A DNA stretch of 64,000 nt, taken from positions 695,586,083-695,650,082 of the forward strand of contig NC_081412.1 of the NCBI RefSeq assembly GCF_030272615.1, read 5' to 3'. How positions within the stretch are numbered: the first letter of the stretch is position 1; each line of letters opens with the position of its first letter. A model generated the notes under the pieces. The model was not told where the DNA came from. It did no database searches and worked only from the letters and a program-made list of their open reading frames with translations. Both the position numbers and the translations under genes were made by a program. This DNA comes from Cryptomeria japonica. Its lineage: Eukaryota; Streptophyta; Pinopsida; Cupressales; Cupressaceae. This document shows positions 45,330 through 55,567 of the stretch, in pieces.

Positions 45330-46239
45330 TGTTGGAATCCAAGAACACTGAGAGGGGGGGTGAATTAGTGTTCTACCGAAATATTCAATTTTAACCTTAT
45401 TATAACATGCATTCACCAACCAGTAAACTGATACATATGTAATTGAAAGAAGTGAATCAATCAATAAGCCAATCACACAAATGAATACCATAACATAGAG
45501 AATTATATGTGGAAAACCTCAAAGAGGAAAAACCAAGATGGGATTTGTGATCCATAATATCAATCCACTAGCCATATGAAAAGATATTACATAATATAGG
45601 GGCCTACACATGTAGGAAAGCTTACAGCCTAGAGCACAGTGCTCAACACAAAATAGTCTTACTGACTACAATTACTTAGAATAATAAAACACAAAACTGA
45701 ACTCATTTAATGCATCTTCTATGCCTGATTGAGTTTTGGTTCAAGCTCTGACTGTTTCGGTTTTGAAACCCTAAACCCTTACTGAAATAACTTTTGCATT
45801 ACAACATCCTCAATTACATATATTTCCATGATATCCTAACATATCTCTCAACACATTCTTACATATCACAAAATGATCTAATCAACTGACCTATATACCC
45901 TTACAATCCTTCATGACTCATGTCAGCTTACATAGATAATTACAAAAAGATTATACATGCTGGCTCATTACATATATACATAAATAACAAAATGAATTGT
46001 TGATTGTCGGATCTCCCAATGATGTCAGCCTCTTATACCGGTACCCTATTTATAAGTCATGTTAGCCTTCAATGCCAATACCCATAGAATTCTTCCTACC
46101 AATGAAGATACCTTCTGGTCTCGATGTCGGTGCTTGTGAAGTGTCTTCTAGTGAACAACCAAATGAAATAATGAAGCCGGAACATGTTTCCATCAATGAC
46201 AACATATGAAACCAATCAGATGAGTGTCAATTGCCAACA
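45330..46239 (-). repeat. 5' LTR of TRG-B (910 bp)
   Basis: Minus strand TGTTGGCAATTGACAC to GGATTCCAACA. It carries the shared C-rich tract (plus strand GAGAGGGGGGGTGAATTAG at 45350) and the core motif GGAAAACCTCAAAGAGGAAA at 45511. With no partner LTR the outer end is set by the TG...CA rule. Confidence 0.8.
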
Positions 46240-46467
46240 AATGTGTGTGCTTCCACTAATCCAACAAATTACATCACTATCCCTATTCTCATCATACTTC
46301 TCATGATGTGGATGAATCATTAACTAGGGTTACTATTGACCAATTGGAGAAGATTGACAATGAATTTGAGAATCTAAAAAAATGGATGGGTCAACAATAC
46401 CTAAATAGTGAGACAATCCCCTTGATTGAATGATTGAAAAGAAAGGTGAAAAATGATAAGGTGGGTG
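46240..46467 (+). pseudogene. Fragment of a gypsy gag, interrupted by a TRG-A family element
   Basis: From 46329 the frame reads VTIDQLEKIDNEFENLKKWM, then GQQYLNSETIPLIE, a stop, and LKRKVKNDKVG. This matches residues about 60-105 of the Gag-protease ORF at 49846 (VSVEQLSKLDNQFDDFRQWM and onward). It ends exactly where the LTR at 46468 begins. It is therefore the insertion target, a diverged relative of the gypsy element nearby. Confidence 0.75.
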
Positions 46468-47435
46468 TGTTGGCATTTTTGATGATTATGTTGTGATTGT
46501 CATTGATGGACACACACTTGCTATGAGATCACTTTTTGTATGTACAAATTAAAGCTCAACCAGTATTTGTTCCAACCAGTATGATGTATTATAGTCTTTA
46601 GACTATCGGTGTTTTCCAGAAAGTGTTTACTGATCTGAAGCGGTATAAAGACCCCAAGTGGCTCGAGGATCTCAAAAGGTATGAAGGAATGAAGTGGCAC
46701 AACTCATTTTTCCCAATCTTCATTTTGTCAAAACTGGCAAACAGTATCTTTCTTAAACCGGTATTCTGTATGAACCGGTAATACTCTGTGATGAGTTACC
46801 AACCAACATTTTATGATGAGTTACCATCCACCGATTGTTTGGCAGTGCCAACACTTTAACGGTGCTTTTTGTGTCCTGTTATAGAATATGTCTAGATGCA
46901 TTGAACCTAGGAAATTTCATTATAATCCTATCGGACCGACATGGAATTAGATTCCTTTATAAGGACATCATGTCTAGGGTTTTAGGTGGTTGCAAGGGTT
47001 TAAGGTGGTTGAAGAGTTTTTTTGTAAGTGCGAACATAGAAGAGAAGTTGAAGTCTATGAGAGAAAGGAGAGTGTGAATGTCTAGAAGACTGAAGTAATG
47101 CTGGAATGCATTAGGAACGAGCTATCAAGGATCTAACCAAGCAATCTATGCTATTTGCTAGATCATTTACTTGTTGATTACTCACATCTTTGACAAGTCT
47201 GAAGCCCTTAACCGGGTAGGCCTAAAAAGCCTTTTGTCAATCCTCTAATAAGGTGGTTCACATCTATGAATCTAAAATCCTCTAGCAAGGTAGTCTTTAA
47301 TCGGACTTATCTCCTAACAGAGATTGAGATTCCTAACAGGATCTATTCTAGTAAAGAACATTGTATGACCTTAACCAGTCTGACCTTAATCGGTCTGGTT
47401 CCTATTCCGTAGATAGTTACTTGTGAGTTTCATCT
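46468..47435 (+). repeat. TRG-A2 5' LTR, first piece
   Basis: Aligns with 39203-40130. It keeps both copies of the 15-base duplication (CTTAACCAGTCTGAC and CTTAATCGGTCTGGT). It has an extra stretch near 46990-47080 absent from the TRG-A LTRs. Confidence 0.9.
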
Positions 47436-48671
47436 TGTAGCGTCCTAAAATTGCGACACTTGCAATTTCGACTGCATTTTGGTCTTCACGATGGCGACGC
47501 AACACGCAACCTTAATGGAGACCCCAAAACTTGCTCGCGACACTGAAAACTGCATTTTTCAAGCACCCTGGCCTGAACCTCCTTGCACCCTGCTGTCCCG
47601 GGAGGTGGGACCAGAGCGCCCAGCGCCCTGGTCCCTCAGGACCAGGGCGCCCAGTGCCCTGGTCCCTGGGTCCTATTTTGGGCCCGGTCTCCTAAGGGGC
47701 TCGGGTCTTTTTGTTTGCAATTTGGAAATTACATTTTCTGGTCGGCCTAAGGGCGGGAAAATCAGTCTATCAGCCCTAAATGACAAGTATATAAACTACA
47801 TTTTCCTCTTTCATTCGATATGATGGAAAAGGCATGGAAATTATACTCAAGCATTCAAGCATTCAAGCATTCCTTCAAGCAATTGATCATTTCAAGTCTC
47901 CATTCAAGGCTAAGTGTTGCATTCAAGACAAGGATTCAACCATTGAAGAGGAGATCACTTACTACATGCTACATACAACATACTACATACAACAACATAC
48001 AACATCTATACCTTCGCACATAAGGATACAAACATCCTTAGAACAAGGTATTAGTACTTGTTTTACAGTCATTTACATTTACAGCTCTTGCTCATTTCTT
48101 GGTTAATTCCAAAACCGGGGTTTGACCTAAAGGCAAACCCCTAATCCCTAACCCCCCAATCGTCTTCGCTTTTCTGTGTGTAGGTTGCAGGTACGCGGCT
48201 GAAATTGAAGATCGGGAATCCTTGTGCAGAGACGAACCGATCCCCCTTCGTTTGACGGATTTTTCGGAGGACCGTGGCGCTGGGCGCCATCATCCTGACA
48301 ACTTTTGCTCAAATTTGCAGGACAGCGCCGTATCGACATTTCACTGCTAATTCCAGGTCCGCAGCTTCATACTATATTCCTATCTCAGTTTATAAGTGAA
48401 TCTTTGTCACTTTCTATGTATTCCTAGCTTAATTCTTCTATGCACATTCTTTACAAAAGAGGGTAGCCTTGCTGTCATAACCCTTGAAACTCATTTAGCA
48501 TCCAATCTTGCATTGTGTGGGATTGGATCTTGTGGGTTTCAACCCCTCTTTTGAATGTAAAGTCTCTCCCCTAAGTGAAAACCATCGAATCCTAGCGAAC
48601 CTCCCTTCTCTCTCCTCGGAGTTGGAAGAGGGGAGAACAACTAGTGTTCGATCGCGATTTTCTGCTTTACA
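47436..48671 (+). repeat. 5' LTR of the non-autonomous gypsy element (1,236 bp)
   Basis: It contains a GC-rich block (47565-47700) with two units of a 28-base palindromic repeat, a TATA box at 47788, and a TTCAAGCATTCAAGCATTC repeat near 47855. Small ORFs in it (for example at 47479) recur in the other LTR only because the LTRs are identical. Confidence 0.93.
47788..47795 (+). promoter_or_regulatory. TATA box of the gypsy 5' LTR
   Basis: TATATAAA in GACAAGTATATAAACTAC. The matching site in the 3' LTR is 54415-54422. Transcription would start some 30 bases downstream, near TTTCATTCGATATGATGG. Confidence 0.6.
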
Positions 48672-48674
48672 TTT

Positions 48675-48693
48675 TGGTGAACCCGACGTGAAC
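48675..48693 (+). promoter_or_regulatory. Probable primer binding site of the gypsy element
   Basis: TGGTGAACCCGACGTGAAC starts three bases after the LTR end. It begins TGG as expected for pairing to a tRNA CCA end; the tRNA identity was not assigned. Confidence 0.6.
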
Positions 48694-49845
48694 ATCCTTT
48701 CTGATTTTTCATGCTTAGATCTGAAAAAATTGATTACATTTCCATGTTGATCTTTTGCAAAATTTTAGAGGTGATTGCATAAAAACCCTAAAATTTCTTT
48801 TTAGTAATTAAACTTGTGAAATGCTTAGTTGTTAATGCTTGTTTCAGATCTGCCCTTCTATTACAAATTATCAATTCATATCTGTGCTTTAATTTTGAAA
48901 ATTAAGTGGTTAAATGTCAAAACCCTAATTTTTGAAACCCTCTTAATTCAACCTTTGTCCGACAATTTGACCAATCAAAACATCTCCAAATCAGTTGTAA
49001 CTTTGGATTCTGCAATAAAATCACAATATCCTTCATCCCTGAAAATTTGGAAAAAAGTTGCGAGGACCGTGTTGCACTACGAGCGCCATCATCCCCGACA
49101 TTTTTTCCAAAATTTCGGGAGCGAGATCTTGCTGTATTTTCCTGCTAAAATCCAGAATTTTGGCTGATTTTGTCAATTATAACACTTTCAAAATTACAGT
49201 CAAAGTTGGTCTTGCGATTGCTTGGTCTAAGGCTTCTAATCATTCAAAAATTGTTGAAATTGAAGTTTTGTGTCAAAATTGTGTTCTTACTGTCCTAAAT
49301 CTGAAAATTGTGTTTGCATTCATTTGAAATTTCAGTGCTTCATTCAAATTCTTACAATTTGTGACTTTTGAAATTAAGTGCTTAATTACAACAACTTTAA
49401 TTTCCGCTTTCAAAATTGAATTTTGCGTAAAATTGAGTCAATTTTTAAATTTCAAAGTTTGCATTACTCTTAGCATTCCCTCTAAAATCATAACATTCAA
49501 AATTGCAGTTTCCCTCTCTTTTTCAAAATTCAAATTTTTGCATTTTTCGACAATCTTGGTAGGGTTCAATTTCGAGATTGCAACTTTAATTTGGCCTATC
49601 TACAGATCGTAAAATCACTCAATTTTTTCAGATTAGCTCTAAAATCATCATACCTTTCATCCCTGCAAATTTCAAAAAAAGTTGCAAGGACCGTGTTGCA
49701 CTCCGAGCGCCACGGTCCCGAACATTTTTTCCGAAATTTCGGGAGACTGTCGTGATTGCATTTAACAGCTTAAATCCAGAAGATTGGCTGATTTTACTGA
49801 AAATTGCTACCTCTAAATTCAAAATCTTCTCTCTCTTTCTAGTGC
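48694..49845 (+). other. Leader of the non-autonomous gypsy element with internal repeats
   Basis: AT-rich noncoding leader. A block of roughly 80 bases (about 49030-49110) containing GAGGACCGTGTTGCACTACG recurs at about 49650-49735 as AAGGACCGTGTTGCACTCCG, each followed by GAGCGCCA and TTTCGGGAG. A related phrase, GAGGACCGTGGCGCTGGGCG, is in the LTR (48267). Confidence 0.75.
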
Positions 49846-52833
49846 ATGAGTTTTACAACAATAAGCCCTACCTACACTATTCCCGTTAGACGAAGCCGTA
49901 GAATTAAGTCTTTCCGAGGTTTAACTACCGAGGAGATGGAACCTAATTTGAATAGCCTTTTTAATGAGGACATGGGTAATTCCTCTAATCCTCCTAATGA
50001 TGAAGAAGCTCTCCATGAGGTTTCTGTAGAACAACTTTCGAAATTGGATAACCAATTTGACGATTTTCGACAATGGATGTCTCAAGAATACCCTGATAGT
50101 CAAGCTCTTCCTTTAATTGAGGGTCTAAAACGTATGCTTCAAAGTGATAAGAATGGAATTGATATTTTGCGTGGTATTGCACACATTGTGGATTTGAATG
50201 TGATGCCTATGAAGACTTGTGCCGAAACCTTAGGTTATACACAACCTCCTACTCAAGATAATCATTCTATTCCTTTGATGACTTCTATTGCTAGCATACC
50301 AACCTTTACATCAAACATAATGGCTACTTCTACACAAGACATTCCTCTTGTGATTACTAGTCACGGGGGCAATCCTCCTTCTTCAATTAACCCTCTTCCT
50401 TCATTCAATCCAACTTCTTCATTCATTCCTCCAATGAGTGTTCCTATTATATCTCCACAAATGAACATGATGCAAGGGGGCAATTCGTTTAACCAATCCA
50501 TTCCTCCTTGTAGTGTTCCTCCTGTCCAATCATCTCCTATGAATAATTATCATAGAGTCCCACCACCTTACTCTTTACCTTCTTTCAATAACATAACACC
50601 TCCATCTCAATCTAACACATCCAATATGAATTCTTCGACTGAAGTGACCATTAACAATCTTGCACAAACTGTCTCTTCTTTACAGCAGCAAATTGCCTCC
50701 ATGAATCAATCTAAGTTTAGTGTGCCCACATTTGACGTTGCGAGCCCACTTTCTCTTGACATTGTTCGAGCTATCCCTCCTAAACATGTTGAAATCCCGC
50801 ATTTGGAACTTTATAATGGTAAAGGAGATCCTCTAACACATGTTAAGACTTTTCAAATAATTTGTACTGATTTTGCTTATGACCAAAGGTTGCTTGCAAA
50901 ACTGTTTACTAGAACATTAAGAGACAAAGCCCTACAATGGTATTGCTCGTTGCCTCCTTATTCTATTACTTCTTTTGAACAACTTGCAAATGCTTTCATT
51001 CAACAATTTCAAAACAATATAAGTCCTAAAGTTACTTTGATTGATTTAATGCATTGTAAACAAGGTGTTAAAGAAAAAGTGACTGATTTCATTGGTAGAT
51101 ATAAGCATTTGTATGCTCAAATTTCTTTTCCAGTGCCTGACAATGATATTCAAAGAATCTTTATTTCTAATTTACAAAAAGATATTCGAGACAAACTTCT
51201 ATTTTTTGAGTTTACTTCTTTCCAACAGTTGTGTGCAACTCTTCACAATTATCAACTGACTGTGAGTCAAATGGAACAATCACATCCTATGGCTCCGAGT
51301 GATAAGGGTGATAGCAGTCAACAACCATTTGGGAAGTTTAAACCGAACAGAGATTCCATCAAATTCAATGAAAACATCATCAACAATAATGTGAATGCAG
51401 CATCAGGTGTGCCTCCTATTTCTAAATTTTTCAAGAAAGAAAGAAAGTATACTCCTTTGAATGAGTCATTGCATAGTATTATGAATAGGTTATTGGAACA
51501 AAATGTGCTTACTCTTCCTCCTATAAGACAAATTGATCCTGCAAAGATTACTTCACCTTATTTTGATAACAAAGCCTTTTGTCAATTTCATCGTCAGCCT
51601 GGTCATGATACTGAAAAATGTTTTTCTTTAAAGGGTAAAATTCAAGATTTGATTGATAATAATACTATTTCTGTTTCTGGAGTGAATGATAAAGGCAACA
51701 CATCTGTAGCTCCTCCTAACCAAAATCTTCAGATTTTCACTGATACATTACCTTCTCATACTTCTCATACCTCTAATGCAATTAAGGTTAATGATTCCTC
51801 TCTTTCATCTGATGGTCTTGTGTCTATGACCCCGAATGTGATTAACTTTGTAGAGCAACAAGAAATCCCTAAAGAACCTTCCATCACATTTGATTCTAGT
51901 GAAACCATTAGGGCACCTGATGGTCCTTTATACATAGTTGCAAAAGTCAAGAATATGCCTTGCCGTGGAGTGCTTATTGATCCTTCGTGCATGGTTAATG
52001 TTATTACTGAAGAATTTCTTTTTACTTTGCAATTGAATCAAGTGATCTATGACAAAACAGATGTGATTGTGAAATTATTTGATGCATTTTCTTCTCCCGT
52101 AATTGGTTCTATTACATTGCCTATTGAGGTCCATAACAAATCCCTTGATGTGAACTTTGCTATTATTCCTTCATCTGAACAATTTCGTGTGAAGCTTGGC
52201 TATCCTTGGCTATCTTCCATGAAAGCTATTTCTTCTCCTATTCATAAGTGTTTGAAATTTCCCCATAATGGTGAAGTTGTTACTGTCAATCATAGTCTCT
52301 TTAAACCAGCTGAAAGAACTTCTAGCGTTCCTATTGATTACTTTTGGCCTAAACAATTCCAATCTCTTCCTCCGCGAAGTGATCATCTTTTCAAATCTTA
52401 TCAAAAGTGGAAAACAGATATGATCTTATCTCTAAGTGAACCTAGAACACCTAAGCTTGACATTCCTATCATTCTTGAGAAGGAAGTTCTTCCTTTGAAA
52501 GATAAAACTAATGTCTTTCCTCAAGAAGATTCCCAACCCATCCCTATGGATGTGACTATGTCTATGCCTAATAAACCTTCTAAAAGTAGACCTATACCTC
52601 CTCGTCATGATGGACTTGGTCTTCTCCCTAAATCAAATATTCTTCCTTTATATGGAGCAGTTCCTCCTCCTTCTTTTTATAGAGAGAAGAGACCTTCTTC
52701 TTCTCCTATTATCCAGCCTAAGAGACCACAACCTAAACACCCAAGTGCTAAGGATGAGAACATTCCTCCTCCTCAGTCTTCTCCACTTCCTACTAAGACT
52801 AGACGTAATCGTTCTGCATGTGAACGCCGATGA
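49846..52833 (+). CDS. Gag-protease-like protein of a non-autonomous gypsy element (995 aa)
   Basis: The ATG at 49846 starts a 995-codon frame. Residues 1-320 are polar with Pro- and Ser-rich stretches. Residues 325-476 form a Retrotrans_gag capsid-like domain (GKGDPLTHVKTFQIICTDFA; RDKALQWYCSLPPYSITSFE). A zinc knuckle of gypsy style lies at 579-592 (CQFHRQPGHDTEKC, with His in place of the second Cys). A retropepsin-like fold lies at about 695-810 (VLIDPSCMVNVITEEF; KLGYPWLSSMKAI). The catalytic D712 is present, but the D-T/S-G triplet reads DPS, so protease activity is doubtful. The C-terminal part is basic and Pro-rich. It would form particles that carry the element RNA. The TGA stop looks premature, as the frame continues to 53298. 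Confidence 0.9.
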   Translation: MSFTTISPTYTIPVRRSRRIKSFRGLTTEEMEPNLNSLFNEDMGNSSNPPNDEEALHEVSVEQLSKLDNQFDDFRQWMSQEYPDSQALPLIEGLKRMLQSDKNGIDILRGIAHIVDLNVMPMKTCAETLGYTQPPTQDNHSIPLMTSIASIPTFTSNIMATSTQDIPLVITSHGGNPPSSINPLPSFNPTSSFIPPMSVPIISPQMNMMQGGNSFNQSIPPCSVPPVQSSPMNNYHRVPPPYSLPSFNNITPPSQSNTSNMNSSTEVTINNLAQTVSSLQQQIASMNQSKFSVPTFDVASPLSLDIVRAIPPKHVEIPHLELYNGKGDPLTHVKTFQIICTDFAYDQRLLAKLFTRTLRDKALQWYCSLPPYSITSFEQLANAFIQQFQNNISPKVTLIDLMHCKQGVKEKVTDFIGRYKHLYAQISFPVPDNDIQRIFISNLQKDIRDKLLFFEFTSFQQLCATLHNYQLTVSQMEQSHPMAPSDKGDSSQQPFGKFKPNRDSIKFNENIINNNVNAASGVPPISKFFKKERKYTPLNESLHSIMNRLLEQNVLTLPPIRQIDPAKITSPYFDNKAFCQFHRQPGHDTEKCFSLKGKIQDLIDNNTISVSGVNDKGNTSVAPPNQNLQIFTDTLPSHTSHTSNAIKVNDSSLSSDGLVSMTPNVINFVEQQEIPKEPSITFDSSETIRAPDGPLYIVAKVKNMPCRGVLIDPSCMVNVITEEFLFTLQLNQVIYDKTDVIVKLFDAFSSPVIGSITLPIEVHNKSLDVNFAIIPSSEQFRVKLGYPWLSSMKAISSPIHKCLKFPHNGEVVTVNHSLFKPAERTSSVPIDYFWPKQFQSLPPRSDHLFKSYQKWKTDMILSLSEPRTPKLDIPIILEKEVLPLKDKTNVFPQEDSQPIPMDVTMSMPNKPSKSRPIPPRHDGLGLLPKSNILPLYGAVPPPSFYREKRPSSSPIIQPKRPQPKHPSAKDENIPPPQSSPLPTKTRRNRSACERR

Positions 52834-53298
52834 AAACATCGTCTTAGGGCTCAAGCAACCGCTTCTCCAAATTCACAATCTCCAAAGACACCTTCAACAA
52901 GCATTATTCCATTTTCTCCTCAGCCGGACATTGAGCCTAAATCTCCTAAACATAAGATGCATGATGATCTTGATCCTGTGCGAGTTAAAGATCCTATTTT
53001 TTTAAATCTTGATGATGATATAGATGAAAATGTTATTCATGATGCAAATGTTACTCCTCTTGCTTCTGATAGTGAATATGAACTTATTGATGTTGATAAC
53101 CATTTATCTAATGAATTTTCTAAAGCACTTATCCTAGCTCCTAGACAAGAACAATGTGGCTCAGAACATGAACATAGCCCTTGTTTGGATCTTGTGATAG
53201 CTCCATCTGCTGTGTTGGATGTTCCTCCTCTAGTGTGTTCCCTGCCTTCCCGAAACATTGATCAGCAAGATCGGGGGGTAGATGATGTGCTAGACTAG
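52834..53298 (+). pseudogene. In-frame continuation of the Gag-protease ORF after a premature TGA
   Basis: The frame of 49846 stays open from 52834 to TAG 53296-53298, giving 154 more codons. They include the acidic block LNLDDDIDENVIHDANV and SDSEYELIDVDNHLSNEF. The interrupting TGA stands between CGA and AAA codons, and one C-to-T change from CGA would explain it. The ATG at 52957 could start a separate protein, but exact frame agreement favours one ORF of 1,151 codons. Confidence 0.7.
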
Positions 53299-54018
53299 TT
53301 ACATTAGCATAGCAGATTCTCTCCCCCTCTCTTTTGTTACTTCTTCTATATGTTATTCTCATTCTTCTATTTGTTGTCCTTGGTGTTGTCTACTTGAGGA
53401 CGATGCAAAGCATGAGATCTCTCGGTCTCTCACATGTTGACTCAAAAGACACATGTGTTCCCTTCTTCTAGGTGACCTTCCTTGATTGGGGAATGAAGAA
53501 CAATTATGCATACATACATATGATATACATGAATTATCATACAGCATACTGACCTCGAGGAAAGTGAAGTCACCTTGTGCTTTATGTTTTGTGTCTATTA
53601 TCCTTGGGTTTATCTCACACTTGGGGGCTAAATCCTTGTGATAACGTGCTCCTTTCTCATTTCTTATGTGTATCACTACGTTAAAACAATCACCCCCGGT
53701 GAGGCGTGTGCGATCGCTTTAACGTAGGGGGGCATACATCCCGTTCATATCTTTTCAAGATACTTGAAAATTTCTTGGTAAATTTAACCTTGCCTTGAAA
53801 ATTTTTGATATCTTTCTTGCATGACTCATAGTGAGGGAACCTTACTACTAACAGTCATGGTTCTCCCTCATGATCTTCCCTTTTACTTTGTCAATCGAAA
53901 TCGTAAGATCCTTAGTCCACTGGGGGCTTGGTGTATCTTGCCTCCTTGACGTGGTGAAAGTCTTTCAATATTGTTTCCTTGTACTTTACCGGAAGTATGG
54001 GCATACATACTCTCGCTA
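53299..54018 (+). other. 3' noncoding region of the non-autonomous gypsy element
   Basis: This is where pol would be expected, yet no pol motif is seen in any frame. It holds a perfect 10-base inverted repeat (53676-53685 and 53718-53727) and two phrases with TTGGGGGCTAAAT or TGGGGGCTTGG, like the final polypurine tract. Confidence 0.65.
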
Positions 54019-54032
54019 AAGTGGGGGCTAAA
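54019..54032 (+). promoter_or_regulatory. Polypurine tract of the gypsy element
   Basis: AAGTGGGGGCTAAA directly before the 3' LTR at 54033. Confidence 0.85.
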
Positions 54033-55296
54033 TGTAGCGTCCTAAAATTGCGACACTTGCAATTTCGACTGCATTTCGGTCTTCACGATGGCGACGCAAC
54101 ACGCAACCTGAATGGAGACCCCAAAACTTGCTCGCGACACTGAAAGCTGCATTTTTCAAGCACCCTGGCCTGAACCTCCTTGCACCCTGCTGTCCCAGGA
54201 GGTGGGACCAGAGCGCCCAACGCCCTGGTCCCTCAGGACCAGGGCGCCCAGCGCCCTAGTCCCCAAGACCATGGCGCCCAGCGCCCTGGTCCCTGGGTCC
54301 TATTTTGGGCCCGGTCTCCTAAGGGGCTCGGGTCTTTTTGTTTGCAATTTGGAAATTACATTTCCTGGTCGGCCTAAGGTCGGGAAAATCAGTCTATCAG
54401 CCCTAAATGACAAGTATATAAACTACATTTTCCTCTTTCATTCGATATGATGGAAAAGGTGTGGAAATTACTCAAGCATTCAAGCATTCAAGCATTCCTT
54501 CAAGCAATTGATCATTTCAAGTCTCCATTCAAGGCTAAGTGTTGCATTCAAGACAAGGATTCAACCATTGAAGAGGAGATCACTTACTACATGCTACATA
54601 CAACATACTACATACAACAACATACAACATCTATACCTTCGCACATAAGGATACAAACATCCTTAGAACAAGGTATTAGTACTTGTTTTACAGTCATTTA
54701 CATTTACAGCTCTTGCTCATTTCTTGGTTAATTCCAAAACCGGGGTTTGACCTAAAGGCAAACCCCTAATCCCTAACCCCCCAATCATCTTCGCTTTTCT
54801 GTGTGTAGGTTGCAGGTACGCGGCTGAAATTGAAGATCTGGAATCCTTGTGAAGAGACGAACCGATCCCCCTTCGTTTGACGGATTTTTCGGAGGACCGT
54901 GGTGCTGGGCACCATCGTCCCGACAACTTTTGCTCAAATTTGCAGGACAACACCGTATCGACATTTCACTGCTAATTCCAGGTCTGCAGCTTCATACTAT
55001 ATTCCTATCTCAGTTTATAAGTGAATCTTTGTCACTTTCTATGTATTCCTAGCTTAATTCTTCTATGCACATTCTTTACAAAAGAGGGTAGCCTTGCTGT
55101 CATAACCCTTGAAACTCATTTAGCATCCAATCTTGCATTGTGTGGGATTGGATCTTGTGGGTTTCAACCCCTCTTTTGAATGTAAAGTCTCTCCCCTAAG
55201 TGAAAACCATCGAATCCTAGCGAACCTCCCTTCTCTCTCCTCGGAGTTGGAAGAGGGGAGAACAACTAGGGTTCGATCGCGATTTTCCACTTTACA
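54033..55296 (+). repeat. 3' LTR of the non-autonomous gypsy element (1,264 bp)
   Basis: Partner of 47436-48671 with few differences. The main one is a third copy of the 28-base GC-rich unit at about 54261-54288. It ends TTTACA before CATCT. Confidence 0.94.
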
Positions 55297-55517
55297 CATC
55301 TCACCATGGTTTTTTCTATTTGGGTTTCCACATCAAAATATCTTGTGTTATGGTGTTTGTGCTTCTGTGGGTGAATGCATTATTTTCTATTTGGTTTGCA
55401 TGTGTGCTAACCAGTTTGTTTGCTAAACTATTTTACCGATTTACTATTAGACTAGTAAAGTGTTTAAGTATAGTAATTTTTGGCATACTAATTAACTCCC
55501 CCTCTTAGTATTCATCA
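55297..55517 (+). repeat. TRG-A2 5' LTR, second piece
   Basis: Begins with the CATCT target copy and continues the TRG-A type LTR (CACCATGGTTTTTTCTATTT) to TATTCATCA at 55517. Confidence 0.9.
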
Positions 55518-55519
55518 AT

Positions 55520-55531
55520 TGGTATCAGAGC
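55520..55531 (+). promoter_or_regulatory. Primer binding site of TRG-A2
   Basis: TGGTATCAGAGC, two bases after the LTR. Confidence 0.92.
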
Positions 55532-55567
55532 CAACCTTTCAATAATTTTAACCACTTGGAAAGAGAT

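Larger units (their letters stand above)
42700..46239 (-). mobile_element. TRG-B: truncated reverse-strand non-autonomous LTR element
   Basis: A 5' LTR (45330-46239), primer site, ORF1 and ORF2 lie in order on the minus strand. The 3' part of ORF2, polypurine tract and 3' LTR are missing, lost near 42700. LTR sequence differs from TRG-A and TRG-D, so this is a separate family, yet both ORFs are homologous to theirs. No pol domain is present. Confidence 0.82.
47436..55296 (+). mobile_element. Non-autonomous Ty3-gypsy element with Gag-protease ORF only
   Basis: LTRs at 47436-48671 and 54033-55296 begin TGTAGCGTCC and end TTTACA. CATCT at 47431-47435 and 55297-55301 is a perfect target duplication. 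The LTRs are almost identical apart from one 28-base repeat unit, so the insertion is the youngest seen here. The interior has a primer site, a 1.15-kb leader, one long Gag-protease-like ORF, about 720 bases of 3' noncoding DNA and a polypurine tract. Reverse transcriptase, RNase H and integrase are absent, so movement would need a helper. Confidence 0.95.

Noticed and set aside
47479-47823. 114-codon ORF in the gypsy LTR (and 112 codons at 54112)
   Set aside because: The second copy exists only because the LTRs are near-identical. It overlaps the palindromic repeat and promoter region and shows no domain.
52607-53005. 132-codon Leu-rich plus frame overlapping the gypsy ORF end
   Set aside because: Alternative frame of the Pro/Ser-rich C-terminal part of the Gag-protease ORF; the composition gives a hydrophobic artefact.
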